Assembly (NCBI RefSeq): GCF_014522205.1
Contig: NZ_CP046884.1
Coordinates: 806,001 to 870,000, forward strand
Length of the DNA: 64,000 nt
Source of the DNA: Corynebacterium poyangense
Lineage (GTDB): Bacteria; Actinomycetota; Actinomycetes; Mycobacteriales; Mycobacteriaceae
Direction of reading: 5' to 3'
The position numbers and the translations under genes are program-made. Shown piece after piece: positions 46,700 to 56,653 of the stretch; the stretch's first letter is position 1, and each line of letters begins with the position of its first letter. The notes beneath the pieces are model-generated. The model had not been told where the DNA came from, did no database searches, and saw only the letters and a list, made by a program, of their open reading frames with translations.

Positions 46700-47649
46700 A
46701 GCTCCGAGCTCAGGCTTATTCCAAAGTAAATCTTTTCCTCGGCGTTGGTCCGCGCCGAGATGATGGATTTCATGAATTGAGCACCATTTTCCAATCGCTG
46801 AGCCTTAACGACGAGGTGACGTTGCGCACTGAGGGTTCGCAGCCCCACACCGGCGCGTGGGTAAAAGGCCTTAAGGTTCGCGGGCTAGCTCACAACGAGG
46901 TTCCAGAAGATCAGTCAAATCTGGCGTGGAAAGCGGTAACCGCCGTGGTCAACGCATACAGTTCAGAAGGATATGTCCCTCATCAGACAGTTCATTTGGA
47001 CATCAGGAAAGGGATCCCCGTCGCCGGAGGTATGGCAGGTGGTTCGGCTGATGCTGCTGCTGCGCTTTTGCTTGCTGACCGGTGGTTAAGCACAGTTCAC
47101 CAAGTACCTGGTTTAGGAGAAGAAAGATTACTCGCCATCGCTGCTGAGTTAGGTTCCGATGTGCCGTTTAGTCTCCTAGGTGGCACTCAGCGAGGGGAAG
47201 GACGAGGTGAAAAGCTCAGCGCTGTTGCAAATTCGACGCGCTGGTGGTGGGTCATTGCGCTATCCAGAATAGGACTATCTACCCCAAAGGTTTTTCATAC
47301 GCTTGATCATTTGCGCGACACCCAACAGATAGCACCACCTCAACTAGATTGCTCAGGGATCATCGCTGCTTTAGCCAGCGGTGATCCTCTGAAGTTAGCC
47401 GCTGAACTGCATAATGATCTCGCGGCTCCGGCACTGGCCCTTCAGCCTGCTTTGCGTCGAACCCTCGAGGCTGGAACTGAGGCAGGGGCTCTAAGCGGGA
47501 TCATCTCAGGATCCGGTCCTACCTGTGCATTTTTATGCCACGACCGAACCCACGCTGATGCTGTTGCTGCTCGTCTCCGTGATTCTCAAGTCGCCGATAC
47601 GATAGTGACCGCCTATGGTCCAGCCGGTGGTGCTGAGATCCTCGAATGA
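46696..47649 (+). CDS. ispE: 4-diphosphocytidyl-2-C-methyl-D-erythritol kinase
   Basis: A 317-aa GHMP kinase of the MEP isoprenoid pathway. N-terminal [20 protein letters not shown], the phosphate loop [18 protein letters not shown] and the C-terminal [13 protein letters not shown] are typical. GTG start overlapping the ksgA stop. Confidence 0.95.
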   Translation: MKLRAQAYSKVNLFLGVGPRRDDGFHELSTIFQSLSLNDEVTLRTEGSQPHTGAWVKGLKVRGLAHNEVPEDQSNLAWKAVTAVVNAYSSEGYVPHQTVHLDIRKGIPVAGGMAGGSADAAAALLLADRWLSTVHQVPGLGEERLLAIAAELGSDVPFSLLGGTQRGEGRGEKLSAVANSTRWWWVIALSRIGLSTPKVFHTLDHLRDTQQIAPPQLDCSGIIAALASGDPLKLAAELHNDLAAPALALQPALRRTLEAGTEAGALSGIISGSGPTCAFLCHDRTHADAVAARLRDSQVADTIVTAYGPAGGAEILE

Positions 47650-47685
47650 ACATGAACGCTGGGCTGAACTACAAGGAGATGATTG

Positions 47686-49473
47686 ATGGCAACTCCACTG
47701 TTGGGTGCTGAAACTATTCGAGTCGAGTATCCCACGCGCGTGGTCTTTGATTCGGTGAGCGTGGCAGTAGAAGAAGGAGACCGCATTGGGGTGGTCGGAC
47801 GCAACGGTGACGGTAAAACAACTCTCCTTGGTGTACTCGCCGGAACCGTTGATTACCAAGCGGGACGGGTAACTCAACGCAAAGACCTTCGATTCGGAGT
47901 CCTCAGTCAGCGTGATAATTTCCCAGATGATATGCCGGTTTCTACTGCTATTGTGGGGCAGCGAGAAGAATATGAGTGGGCCAGTGATCCAAAAATTCGA
48001 GACATTATCAGTGGCCTCGTTGCCGATATTTCCTGGGATAAGAAGATCGGAGAATTATCCGGCGGGCAACGTCGGCGAGTAGCTCTCGCTGCCCTCTTGA
48101 TTGAGGAATGGGACCTGATAGCTCTTGATGAGCCAACTAATCACCTTGATGTGGAAGGGATCGCCTGGCTAGCTGACCACCTGAAGAAACGATGGGCACA
48201 GGGGCAGGGTGGTTTGGTGGTCATCACTCATGATCGGTGGTTCTTAGATGAAGTGTGCACTGAGACGTGGGAGGTTCATGATGGAGTCGTCGAACCTTTT
48301 GAAGGTGGCTATGCCGCTTATGTGCTGCAACGAGTAGAACGAGACAGGATTGCGGCTCAAGCGGAACAAAAACGGCAGAATCTTCTCCGGAAAGAGCTAG
48401 CATGGCTTCGGCGCGGAGCCCCGGCGCGCACCTCGAAACCGAAATTCCGAATTGAGGCCGCAAATAGGCTGATTGAGGATGTTCCTCCGGTTCGGAATAC
48501 TCTTCAGCTGCAACGATTGGCGGTGGAGAGGTTAGGGAAGAAAGTTGTAGACCTAGAAAACGTAACCGTGCGTTACGGGCAGCGAGAGATCCTCAAGAAT
48601 ATTACGTGGCGGATCGCACCTGGCGAGCGGACTGCCATTTTGGGGGCAAACGGGGCGGGGAAATCAACCCTGTTGGGGTTGATTTGCGGCGCTATTACTC
48701 CTGACGAAGGGCACGTTAAACACGGGAAAACAGTGAAAATTGGTATCCTTGACCAACAATTTTCGCAGCTTTCGGCGATTGGAGATGACCGAGTCCGAGA
48801 AGTCCTGGGGCGGACAAAAACCACCTTTAACGTTGGAGGCAAAGAACTCACCCCGGCTCAGCTCTTGGAGCGACTGGGGTTCCTTCGGGAGCATCTTTCT
48901 GCCCGGGTCAATGACCTTTCTGGCGGACAGAAGCGTCGTTTGCAGTTACTCATGCTGCTTCTGAGCGAACCGAATGTGTTGGCTTTAGATGAGCCAACTA
49001 ATGACGTTGATGCTGATATGCTCGCTGCCCTGGAGGATCTTTTAGATTCCTGGCCAGGAACGTTATTAGTCGTTAGTCATGATCGCTATTTGGTAGAACG
49101 AGTGACAGATCAGCAATACGCGATCTTTGATGGTACCTTGCGCCATGTTCCTGGTGGCGTCGATGAGTATCTGAGGTTGGCAAAGCAGAAACGCGATGAC
49201 GCTGATGGTGAGGAGAGGAAGTCTCCGCAGCCGTCTCACCGTACTCAACTATCGGGTGCGCAGCGGCGGACAGTCGAGAAGGAAATGACTTCTCTCGAAC
49301 GGCGACTCGACAAGTTGGGGGAGGCTGTAGCACGCATTCATCAGGATATGGCAGCGCATGATCCCAGTGATTACCAGGGGCTCCAGGAGAAGATGGAGGA
49401 GATCCGGCGGCTCGAGAATGAGGCCGCGGAGCTTGAGGAACGCTGGTTGGAATTAAGCGAAATAGTCTCTTAA
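47686..49473 (+). CDS. ABC-F family ATPase (Uup-like)
   Basis: About 595 aa with two ABC domains in one chain and no membrane segment. Walker A motifs are GRNGDGKTT and GANGAGKST; signatures are LSGGQRRRVALAALL and LSGGQKRRLQLLMLL. The interdomain linker is basic and the C-terminal coiled coil (last about 80 residues) is of the Uup type. ABC-F proteins act on the ribosome in translation quality control or antibiotic protection. The ATG at 47686 has AAGGAG 8 bases upstream. Confidence 0.93.
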   Translation: MATPLLGAETIRVEYPTRVVFDSVSVAVEEGDRIGVVGRNGDGKTTLLGVLAGTVDYQAGRVTQRKDLRFGVLSQRDNFPDDMPVSTAIVGQREEYEWASDPKIRDIISGLVADISWDKKIGELSGGQRRRVALAALLIEEWDLIALDEPTNHLDVEGIAWLADHLKKRWAQGQGGLVVITHDRWFLDEVCTETWEVHDGVVEPFEGGYAAYVLQRVERDRIAAQAEQKRQNLLRKELAWLRRGAPARTSKPKFRIEAANRLIEDVPPVRNTLQLQRLAVERLGKKVVDLENVTVRYGQREILKNITWRIAPGERTAILGANGAGKSTLLGLICGAITPDEGHVKHGKTVKIGILDQQFSQLSAIGDDRVREVLGRTKTTFNVGGKELTPAQLLERLGFLREHLSARVNDLSGGQKRRLQLLMLLLSEPNVLALDEPTNDVDADMLAALEDLLDSWPGTLLVVSHDRYLVERVTDQQYAIFDGTLRHVPGGVDEYLRLAKQKRDDADGEERKSPQPSHRTQLSGAQRRTVEKEMTSLERRLDKLGEAVARIHQDMAAHDPSDYQGLQEKMEEIRRLENEAAELEERWLELSEIVS

Positions 49474-49494
49474 GAAGAAATAGTCCCTTAAGAA

Positions 49495-49713
49495 TTAGAA
49501 AAGGGAGCGGCGGTCCTCTGAGCGTCGGCGGTTTCCGCGCCGTGCTCGGAACCGCTCACGAAGTTCAGGACGCCACAGGCTATAGCCGATCCAAAACAAT
49601 AAAGCGGCTGCTAACAGCAAAAGAATAGTTCCTATTTCCTGCCCAGCAATCCAGAGTCCAGCGCTTGCGAGCACGAAAAGCGAGGCCAGGGCCAAAAAGT
49701 GGCGACTACGCAT
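49495..49713 (-). CDS. Small membrane protein with basic tail
   Basis: About 72 aa: two hydrophobic helices (about 5-22 and 26-46) and a strongly basic C-terminus (RARRGNRRRSEDRR). The ATG at 49713 has GGAGAAAGG upstream. No family recognised. It is convergent with the ABC-F gene and divergent from the monooxygenase-like gene. Confidence 0.65.
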   Translation of the reverse strand: MRSRHFLALASLFVLASAGLWIAGQEIGTILLLLAAALLFWIGYSLWRPELRERFRARRGNRRRSEDRRSLF

Positions 49714-49972
49714 CGGGAGAAATCCTTTCTCCTTCGAACTGGGGCGGGCGACAACTGCCTGTGAATAGATCACAGTCGGGACAAGCTCATGGTGGATCTT
49801 TATCTTTGATAACCGTCAGATTTTTGTATGTGGAAGTTTGTATGGCATCCACGTTGCCATAGGCGCCGTGAGTTCTTTGCACAGAGGTGACTTTTGTCTA
49901 CCCCCATGTGGTGGAGAAAGTCTCCTGGTGCTGCCGGCGCACTGCTTCAAGACAAGGCCTAAGGAGCCAGGT

Positions 49973-50308
49973 ATGGTGGTACGCATGATTTTGATTAACG
50001 TGCGTTTTCGTCCGAAACCGGAATATGTGGAGAATTTCCGAGAATTAATGGCCGAGTTTACCGAGACATCCCGTGCAGAAGCAGGGAATATTTTCTTTGA
50101 GTGGGCGCGGAATACTGATGATCCCCAGGAATATATTCTTCTAGAAGCTTTCCATGATGATGCCGCTGAGGCCCATGTCAATAGTGATCATTTCAAGAAG
50201 GCGACGGAAGAATTTCCGGCACTATTGACCGAAACCCCGCAAATTATCAACACTCTCATTGAAGGTAAAACTGAGTGGGACCGGATGGCCGAATTTAAAG
50301 TGGATTAA
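49973..50308 (+). CDS. ABM-domain (quinol monooxygenase-like) protein
   Basis: About 111 aa, a ferredoxin-like alpha-beta protein of the antibiotic biosynthesis monooxygenase family (YgiN-like). Typical phrases are MILINVRFRPKPEYVENFRE, RAEAGNIFFEWAR and YILLEAFHDDAAEAHVNS with the conserved His near HFKKA. The ATG at 49973 has AAGGAG 6 bases upstream; an ATG at 49985 is an alternative. Substrates of this family are diverse. Confidence 0.85.
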   Translation: MVVRMILINVRFRPKPEYVENFRELMAEFTETSRAEAGNIFFEWARNTDDPQEYILLEAFHDDAAEAHVNSDHFKKATEEFPALLTETPQIINTLIEGKTEWDRMAEFKVD

Positions 50309-50382
50309 TTCCACCCAGTCGGTGTTGAGCTAACCTACCTGCCGATTTTGGCACAGAGATTTATAGGGAGAACTCCACAGTC

Positions 50383-51042
50383 GTGATCCACGCAGCATCT
50401 TTTGCTCTCATTGATTCTGTCAATGTCCTCCTCATTGGAGTGGTCGTGGCGTTAGGGCTAATAATTCCGCCTCATGGCCCCTATCGAAAAACGGTCGCCT
50501 TATTAATCGGCGGCGACTGGTTCGGTGTTTTCCTTCTCGCGTTATTATCACTTCTTGTCTTTAATAATCTAGGTGGGCTGGTTATCTCTTTTACCGAATC
50601 AGTTGCCTTTGGAATAGTCATTATCCTGGCGGGGATACTCATCGCGGTGCTCACCGCACTCGGGGGAAGTAATGACGCCCTTATTCAAAGAATTCTGGTA
50701 CCGCTGAAAAATCCTGGAATTCTCACGGTGCTAACCGGTACCATTCTGGGCTTGGCGCAATCCATCACCTCGGCGCCGTTCTTTTTGGGTCTCATTGAGC
50801 TTAGTGCAACCCCTTTAGCCCCGACCTGGAAGTACAGTTGGGTGATACTTTACGCAACCTTGGCCTTGAGTTTGCCCATGCTGAGCGCCGTCCTCGTTGG
50901 GATAGTGCGTCGCTATCCCAACAGCGTTGCCGGTCATTTTTTTGACTGGATGCGCCAGCGGCCGCAAGCCATGACTCTTTTCGCTGGCTATGGTGTGGGT
51001 ATATTGCTCATCGTTATGGGAGTAGTTGAGTTGCTGACCTAA
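50383..51042 (+). CDS. GAP/LysE-like six-helix membrane protein
   Basis: A 219-aa protein with six hydrophobic helices and few charged residues. It starts with SFALIDSVNVLLIGVVVALG and ends FAGYGVGILLIVMGVVELL, a layout like actinobacterial GAP/Sap-type glycolipid-addressing proteins and LysE exporters. The start is GTG at 50383 after AGGGAGA. Substrate unknown. Confidence 0.7.
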   Translation: MIHAASFALIDSVNVLLIGVVVALGLIIPPHGPYRKTVALLIGGDWFGVFLLALLSLLVFNNLGGLVISFTESVAFGIVIILAGILIAVLTALGGSNDALIQRILVPLKNPGILTVLTGTILGLAQSITSAPFFLGLIELSATPLAPTWKYSWVILYATLALSLPMLSAVLVGIVRRYPNSVAGHFFDWMRQRPQAMTLFAGYGVGILLIVMGVVELLT

Positions 51043-51048
51043 AGAAAG

Positions 51049-51079
51049 CCTCGAGCTTCACTGGGAGTTCAGCTCAAGG
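51049..51079 (-). terminator. Terminator of the 39-codon ORF
   Basis: A 9-bp stem with one mismatch (CCTCGAGCT/AGCTCAAGG) with a smaller inner ACT/AGT pairing; on the minus strand it is followed by CTTTCTTT. It lies 20 bp past the stop of the small minus-strand ORF and just after the convergent membrane protein gene. Confidence 0.6.
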
Positions 51080-51099
51080 CCAGGGGCAGGAAACGCGAT

Positions 51100-51219
51100 C
51101 TATAGAGAGAGATCAGCAAGTGATCCTGCAGCGCTGAGGGAACTCTCTAAGGTGTTCCACAGCAATTCAATTGCGTTGTCCCACCACCCAAACGTAATGG
51201 ACAAAGCGAGGTCGGCCAT
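51100..51219 (-). CDS. Tiny porin-like protein (39 aa), candidate
   Basis: An ATG at 51219 is preceded on the minus strand by AAGGAG at an ideal 7-base spacing. The 39-residue product starts MADLALSITFGWWDNAIELL and ends SLADLSL. It is acidic and amphipathic, has no signal peptide, and is rich in Trp, Leu and Ser. These traits are those of corynebacterial PorA/PorH-type channel peptides (about 40-60 aa, signal-less, O-mycoloylated on Ser). A terminator follows it. Direct sequence identity with known porins is not apparent to me, so the function is inferred. Confidence 0.6.
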   Translation of the reverse strand: MADLALSITFGWWDNAIELLWNTLESSLSAAGSLADLSL

Positions 51220-51377
51220 TTCAATACTCCTTAATGCTAGCTATGACGGTAGCGATAATGACGATGAGTGGTTGGTAGTATTTATTCTAGTCTTATAGGT
51301 TCCTGAAGTTCCACTATGGGTCGTGTCACGGGGAGAGAAGATGAATAGCGAAGCGGTGGGTGGCTAGACTTTAAGCT

Positions 51378-52271
51378 ATGGCTAAAAGTAACTCCCAGAA
51401 AACTGAGAATGCAGGTGGACGTCCACCGAAATTGGCAAAGAAGGCGTATGAAAAGGAGCTGCGTCGCCTTCAAGCTGAATTGGTGGACATGCAGCAGTGG
51501 GTAGTAGAGACCGGGGCTCGGGTGGTCATCATCATGGAAGGCCGAGATGCTGCCGGGAAGGGGTCGGCCATCAAACGGATAACCCAGTATCTCAATCCAC
51601 GAACCTGTCGGATTGAAGCACTTCCGGCGCCGAACTCCCGTGAACAAGGGCAATGGTACTTCCAGCGCTATGTAGAACGGCTTCCTACGGCCGGAGAGAT
51701 CGTGATTTTTGACCGGTCATGGTACAACCGCGCCGGGGTCGAAAGAGTCATGGGTTTTTGCACCTCTCAGGAATACCGTCGATTCCTCCACCAAGCCCCC
51801 ATTTTTGAGCGTCTCTTGGTCGAGGACGGAATAATGCTGCGCAAATATTGGTTCTCGGTCTCTGATGAAGAACAAATCAATCGTTTTCGCTCTCGCCTTA
51901 ATGATCCTTTGCGCCGATGGAAATTGTCGCCCATGGATTTACAGTCCATCACTCGGTGGGAGGACTATTCCCGCGCGAAAGATGAAATGTTTGTGCACAC
52001 CGATATTCCGTCGGCACCGTGGTACACGGTGGAAAGCGAAGATAAGAAACGATCTCGCATTAATGTGATTAGCCATCTGCTTTCTACCATTCCCTATGAG
52101 AAGATTGATCGTCCGTTGCCGGAAATCCCGGAGCGGCCGGAGAGCACGGAAACGTATGAGCGCCCTCCACGAGAGGAGTTCCGTTATGTGCCGGATGTGG
52201 CTGAGAGCCTAGAGAAAAAGAGGGTAAAAGGCCATGGTCATAAGGGCAAAAAGAAGAAGAAAACTAAGTAG
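51378..52271 (+). CDS. ppk2: Polyphosphate kinase 2
   Basis: A 297-aa class I PPK2 that phosphorylates nucleoside diphosphates with polyphosphate, or the reverse. Walker A is IMEGRDAAGKGSAIKRI, the conserved region is EQGQWYFQRYVERLPTAGEI, and the lid/Walker B motif is FDRSWYNRAGVERVMGF. The C-terminal tail is very basic (KGKKKKKTK-like). Corresponds by position to the ppk2 gene located after the ispE-ABC-F locus in C. glutamicum. Confidence 0.94.
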   Translation: MAKSNSQKTENAGGRPPKLAKKAYEKELRRLQAELVDMQQWVVETGARVVIIMEGRDAAGKGSAIKRITQYLNPRTCRIEALPAPNSREQGQWYFQRYVERLPTAGEIVIFDRSWYNRAGVERVMGFCTSQEYRRFLHQAPIFERLLVEDGIMLRKYWFSVSDEEQINRFRSRLNDPLRRWKLSPMDLQSITRWEDYSRAKDEMFVHTDIPSAPWYTVESEDKKRSRINVISHLLSTIPYEKIDRPLPEIPERPESTETYERPPREEFRYVPDVAESLEKKRVKGHGHKGKKKKKTK

Positions 52272-52285
52272 TTCGGGGCCGACGC

Positions 52286-53113
52286 TTATAGCCCATAGTG
52301 GTTTTCTAGCACAGTCATCACACCGTAGTCTCTATTGGACGGTGCGGTGTGATCAGCTATTTCATGGATCCGCGGGTGGGCGTTGGCCATAGCCCACGCT
52401 GTTCCAGCCTCGATGAGCAATTCATAGTCATTGAGATAATCACCGAAGGCGATGGTGTCAGATTGTGCTATGCCGAGCTGCTCGCGAAGTTGGTGTAGCC
52501 CACGGCCTTTATTGGCCTTCGGATTCATCACATCAATCCAATGTTTTCCGCTGACAACGGCATGAAAATCCCCGGACGAGGAAGCACCCGCTGCGGCAGC
52601 ACGTCGGATCATATCAATATGTTTTTCTGCGTCATCCCGGGTATAGATCGCGACTTTAATAAGTTCGTGACTTATAGTCTCATGCAGATTATTACTAACA
52701 CCCAAGCTATGATAATATTTTTTGATTTCTTTCTCGCCCGCAAGATTTTTCCGACTATGGATAAAAGCCTTATGCGGTAAACACACAACAATATCTAAAT
52801 CATTTTTTCCAGACTCCCAGTGGTCCCCAATAGCACTTACCAAGGCATGTCCTACTGCCGGATTTAACGGAGTGGTAGAGATAATTTCTCCCTGGGAAAA
52901 CACCACGGCGCCATTTTCTGCTAAACAGCTCAACTCCGGGCCCAGATCGCTAAACATATCGTGCAAGGTTGCTAATTGACGTCCACTCGCAGGGGTAAAA
53001 ATAATTCCCTTGGCCTTGAGCCGTTGATGCAGATCCGGGAAACCGGGAGGTAAGTGTCCAGCAACATCCAACAGCGTGCCATCCATATCGCAGGAAATAA
53101 GGGCGGGATCCAT
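52286..53113 (-). CDS. HAD-superfamily Cof-type phosphatase
   Basis: About 275 aa. Motif I SCDMDGTLLD holds the nucleophile, motif II TPASGRQLATL, and the C2 cap occupies about residues 85-190. Motif III Lys is in PKANKGRGL and motif IV is FGDYLNDYELL. Cof-type HAD enzymes dephosphorylate sugar phosphates or cofactors. ATG at 53113 is chosen over 53131. Confidence 0.9.
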   Translation of the reverse strand: MDPALISCDMDGTLLDVAGHLPPGFPDLHQRLKAKGIIFTPASGRQLATLHDMFSDLGPELSCLAENGAVVFSQGEIISTTPLNPAVGHALVSAIGDHWESGKNDLDIVVCLPHKAFIHSRKNLAGEKEIKKYYHSLGVSNNLHETISHELIKVAIYTRDDAEKHIDMIRRAAAAGASSSGDFHAVVSGKHWIDVMNPKANKGRGLHQLREQLGIAQSDTIAFGDYLNDYELLIEAGTAWAMANAHPRIHEIADHTAPSNRDYGVMTVLENHYGL

Positions 53114-53184
53114 ATTCTCCTCAATCAACAATTGAATTTTAGCTTAGCTGACAGAAGTATTGAGCTTGTGCGATACTGGCATAC

Positions 53185-54246
53185 ATGAGTAATCACGATC
53201 ACACAAAAGATGATTCCTTGGTTAAGGTATCCGTTGAAAACACTACCGGAATCTTGGAGTTGAATCGTCCTCGAGCACTCAATAGCCTCAATGACGAGAT
53301 GATAAGGATTATTTTCGGAGCTTTAGAAAAGTGGAAAGACGACGATAATATTACTCAAGTCTTTATCTCTTCCACCCATGAAAAGGCATTTTGCGCCGGT
53401 GGAGATGTGCGTTTTGCTCGGGAAGGAATGGCCTCCAATAAAGCGTCGGAAATCTACACATTTTTTGCCGATGAATACCGTATGAATGCGTTGATCTCAG
53501 AGTATCCCAAGCCCTATATTTCTTTACTTGATGGGATAGCCATGGGAGGTGGACTAGGAGTTTCAGCTCATGGATCTCACCGAATAGTCACCGAAAAATT
53601 CCTAGCCGCGATGCCGGAAATGGCGATTGGCTACGTGACAGATGTAGGGATAAGTTGGTTTTTCCAACGCATGGTCGGGGCTCTTGGGCACCCCTCTCCG
53701 GCCCTGGCGGCGTTTCTAGGTCTCAGCGGCTATCGCCTTGACGCAGCAGACGCGATGTGGTCCGGGCTCGGTACTCACCTCATCTCTAGCGACAACACCG
53801 AGGCCTTCCGGAACCTGTTGATCTCCGACGGAGTAGACGCAGCTGTGGCGCAATACCAACTCAGCGACATCGGAGAAAGCACCTTGAGTCAGTGGTATCC
53901 CGCCATTGAACAGTGCTTTTCCTGTGGCAGCTGGGAGAAGATTTTTGAGGCGTTAAAAAATAGTGATAACGCAGAGTTTCGTGACCACACCATGGAATTG
54001 CTGGAATCAGCTAGCCCGACTTCACTTGTGGCAACCGCGGAAGTGTTTGTAGCCAATGAAGACGCAGCCGATATTCATCAGGGTTTGGCTCATGAGTGGA
54101 CGGTAGGAAAAGAACTACTTAGTTCCCATGACTTTATGGAGGGAGTTAGGGCGGTGTTAGTGGATAAGGATCGACGACCGTCGTTTAGTCCCGCTTCTAC
54201 AGCAGATGTCGACGTCCAGTATTGGCGAGAGAAACTACACAGCTAG
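53185..54246 (+). CDS. Enoyl-CoA hydratase/3-hydroxyisobutyryl-CoA hydrolase family
   Basis: A 353-aa crotonase-fold enzyme. The oxyanion-hole parts are FCAGGDVR and LDGIAMGGGLGVSAHG; the longer C-terminal half and the phrase MAIGYVTDVGISWFF point to the 3-hydroxyisobutyryl-CoA hydrolase branch (valine catabolism). It is convergent with a TetR regulator gene 3 bp away. Confidence 0.85.
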   Translation: MSNHDHTKDDSLVKVSVENTTGILELNRPRALNSLNDEMIRIIFGALEKWKDDDNITQVFISSTHEKAFCAGGDVRFAREGMASNKASEIYTFFADEYRMNALISEYPKPYISLLDGIAMGGGLGVSAHGSHRIVTEKFLAAMPEMAIGYVTDVGISWFFQRMVGALGHPSPALAAFLGLSGYRLDAADAMWSGLGTHLISSDNTEAFRNLLISDGVDAAVAQYQLSDIGESTLSQWYPAIEQCFSCGSWEKIFEALKNSDNAEFRDHTMELLESASPTSLVATAEVFVANEDAADIHQGLAHEWTVGKELLSSHDFMEGVRAVLVDKDRRPSFSPASTADVDVQYWREKLHS

Positions 54247-54249
54247 TGT

Positions 54250-54846
54250 CTATAGTCTTCTGATAACCCCGAGCGCATTGTGAATCATGTATTCCCCAAC
54301 CTCGGGGTCACGGGGGGCTGGCAATGATTCGTACCGCTGCAGCGCAAAGGCAATGGAGCGCGCCACAAGATGAACTGCCAGCACCAACTCATCTTTTTGG
54401 AACCCGAGAGTTGCTGCACGCGGTGCGAGGGCTTCGATAATGGGAGCCAAAATAATATCTGTATCCGACGCCCCGTAGCTTCGACCTGGTTCCTTCTCCC
54501 GCAACATTTCGCTCAACCGGAAAAGATGCGGCAAGCGGGCCGGACCATCTGCATCAAGAGTAATAATGGTGAGTTTTTCACTAATTTCGAGAAGCCCTAA
54601 GTTGGGCGGCAGATGTTGAACCTCATCCGCCAAAATTCGGACCTGCTCCACAATAAACTCCAGCAGCGCTTCTTCCCGCGAGGAGAAATAATTGTGAAAG
54701 GTTCGGGTAGAAACCCCAGCCCCGCTGGTAATTGCAGAAATAGTGAGGGCCGAGGTGCCGTGCTCTAAAGCAATTTCAGCTGCGGCAAGAGCCAGCGCGC
54801 TACGGGTTTTTGCTTTCCGCGCCTCCCTTAACCCAGGCATGGGCAT
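54250..54846 (-). CDS. TetR family transcriptional regulator
   Basis: A 198-aa regulator with an N-terminal TetR helix-turn-helix: ALAAAEIALEHGTSALTISA then GVSTRTFHNYFSSREEALLE. The C-terminal ligand domain is unassigned. Starts at 54846 and 54840 are both ATG. Target genes are unknown; the adjacent convergent enoyl-CoA hydratase-like gene is one candidate. Confidence 0.9.
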   Translation of the reverse strand: MPMPGLREARKAKTRSALALAAAEIALEHGTSALTISAITSGAGVSTRTFHNYFSSREEALLEFIVEQVRILADEVQHLPPNLGLLEISEKLTIITLDADGPARLPHLFRLSEMLREKEPGRSYGASDTDIILAPIIEALAPRAATLGFQKDELVLAVHLVARSIAFALQRYESLPAPRDPEVGEYMIHNALGVIRRL

Positions 54847-54994
54847 AACTCCTTCCTCAGCCTTCTAGCTCACCACAAGTCCATATTTTTTAGACTAAAA
54901 CGTACCATTAGTCGATGGTAGGAAAGAAACTAGCCCCACTTAGTATTTCATAAAAATAGGTGGAAACCCCTAGCGCTGAGAACCGCACTTTGGG

Positions 54995-56629
54995 TTAATC
55001 AGCAACCAAAGGTTCCAAGGTGAAATCTGGATTTTCTTTTTGGATAAACTGCAGCCGCCATTTATCACCAAAAAGGGCAATCAATTCCCCGTCAGTGCGG
55101 GTAAAAATTTCTACACCGCGTTGTCGGGCTAACTTCGGAGCAGTAGCCGCATCGGTTCGTCGGGCCACGGAATAAGGCACTGGATCGGTTTCGGTTTCTA
55201 CGTTGTATTCATTAGCCATTCGAGCTTGCATCACCTCAAATTGCATGGGGCCAACGGCTGCCATGACTGGGTTTGCGTCACCTCGGGCATCATTACGAAG
55301 AATTTGAACGACTCCCTCGGAGTCTAGCTGCTCCAAGGCTTTGCGGAACTGCTTATATTTCCCCAGAGACGTAGTTCGAAGAGTGCGAAAATGCTCCGGG
55401 GCGAATTGAGGCATGGGGGCAAACTGCACTTTTTTCCCGCTAAAAATAGTATCTCCCGGGGCCAAAGAACCCGCGTTTACTAGACCGACAATATCGCCCG
55501 GGAACGCGGTTTCGACGGTGGAACGGTTTCGGCCAAAGACAGTGAGCGCGTATTTTGTCGAAAAACTACGACCAGACTGGGCGTGGGTAACCTGCATACC
55601 TCGGTCAAATTCGCCGGACACGACCCGCATGAATGCGAGAGTATCGCGGTGTTTTCGATCCATACCAGCTTGGACTTTGAAAACCACTCCGGAGAAATCA
55701 TCGCCTGGGTTGCGTCGGGTATCTACCGCGCTAGTTGCCGTCTCGAGGACTGCTTTATCGCAGTCTCGGCCAGCGGGGGAGGGGGCGAGACGACATAGCG
55801 TGTCAAGGATTTGATGGACGCCGAAATTCAATATGGCGGAGGCGAAAATCACCGGGGAGGTTTCGCAGGCCTCAAAAAGCTCTTGATCGTGGAGGGCGCC
55901 ATCGGCACTGAGTAGTTCAGTTTCTTCTACAGCGGTGTCCCAGGCCGCACCCTCTCGTTCGGCAGCTTGGTCAGGGGTGTAGTGCTCTTCGGGCGCAATA
56001 GTAGAGCCGCCAGCAGTACGAATGAAGTGGATATATTCATCAGTTTCGCCTTCTGTGTTTATCCGGGCTAAGCCTCGGAAATCTCCCGCCGGCCCTACCG
56101 GCCAGAATAGTGGAGTGGGCTGAAGGCCAATCTCGGAAACAATTTCATCAACTAGCTCCAAAGGCTCCCGGCCCGGCCGGTCCCACTTATTGATGACGGT
56201 GATGATGGGTAAACCTCGAGCCTTACACACCCGGAAGAGTTTCAGAGTTTGAGGTTCTAGGCCTTTGGCGGCATCAATCAACATCACCGCAGCATCCACA
56301 GCGGTCAAGACGCGATAGGTGTCCTCGGAAAAATCAGCGTGGCCAGGTGTGTCTACTAAATTAATGACATAGGGGTGGTCCTCATGCCCTGCTGGTGCGT
56401 ACTCAAATTGCAAAGCTGATGACGCAATAGAGATACCCCGGTCTTTTTCCATTTCCATCCAGTCAGAAACGGTGGCTTTTCTTCCTGCTTTTCCGTGCAC
56501 CGCCCCGGCCTCGGAAATCACGTGAGCATGCAGAGCTAAGGCCTCAGTGAGAGTTGATTTACCGGCATCTGGGTGGGCAATAACAGCGAAAGTACGGCGG
56601 CGTGCTGCTTCCTGGATGGTTGAGCTCAT
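54995..56629 (-). CDS. prfC: Peptide chain release factor 3
   Basis: A 544-aa translational GTPase that recycles RF1/RF2. G1 is AHPDAGKSTLTEAL, G3 DTPGHADFSEDTYR and G4 NKWDRPGREPLEL, followed by domains II and III characteristic of RF3 (TVFGRNRSTVETAFPGDIVG; GPMQFEVMQARM). Full length. It is followed by pth on the same strand upstream. Confidence 0.95.
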   Translation of the reverse strand: MSSTIQEAARRRTFAVIAHPDAGKSTLTEALALHAHVISEAGAVHGKAGRKATVSDWMEMEKDRGISIASSALQFEYAPAGHEDHPYVINLVDTPGHADFSEDTYRVLTAVDAAVMLIDAAKGLEPQTLKLFRVCKARGLPIITVINKWDRPGREPLELVDEIVSEIGLQPTPLFWPVGPAGDFRGLARINTEGETDEYIHFIRTAGGSTIAPEEHYTPDQAAEREGAAWDTAVEETELLSADGALHDQELFEACETSPVIFASAILNFGVHQILDTLCRLAPSPAGRDCDKAVLETATSAVDTRRNPGDDFSGVVFKVQAGMDRKHRDTLAFMRVVSGEFDRGMQVTHAQSGRSFSTKYALTVFGRNRSTVETAFPGDIVGLVNAGSLAPGDTIFSGKKVQFAPMPQFAPEHFRTLRTTSLGKYKQFRKALEQLDSEGVVQILRNDARGDANPVMAAVGPMQFEVMQARMANEYNVETETDPVPYSVARRTDAATAPKLARQRGVEIFTRTDGELIALFGDKWRLQFIQKENPDFTLEPLVAD

Positions 56630-56653
56630 GGCTTACAGAATAAAGCCCTCACC

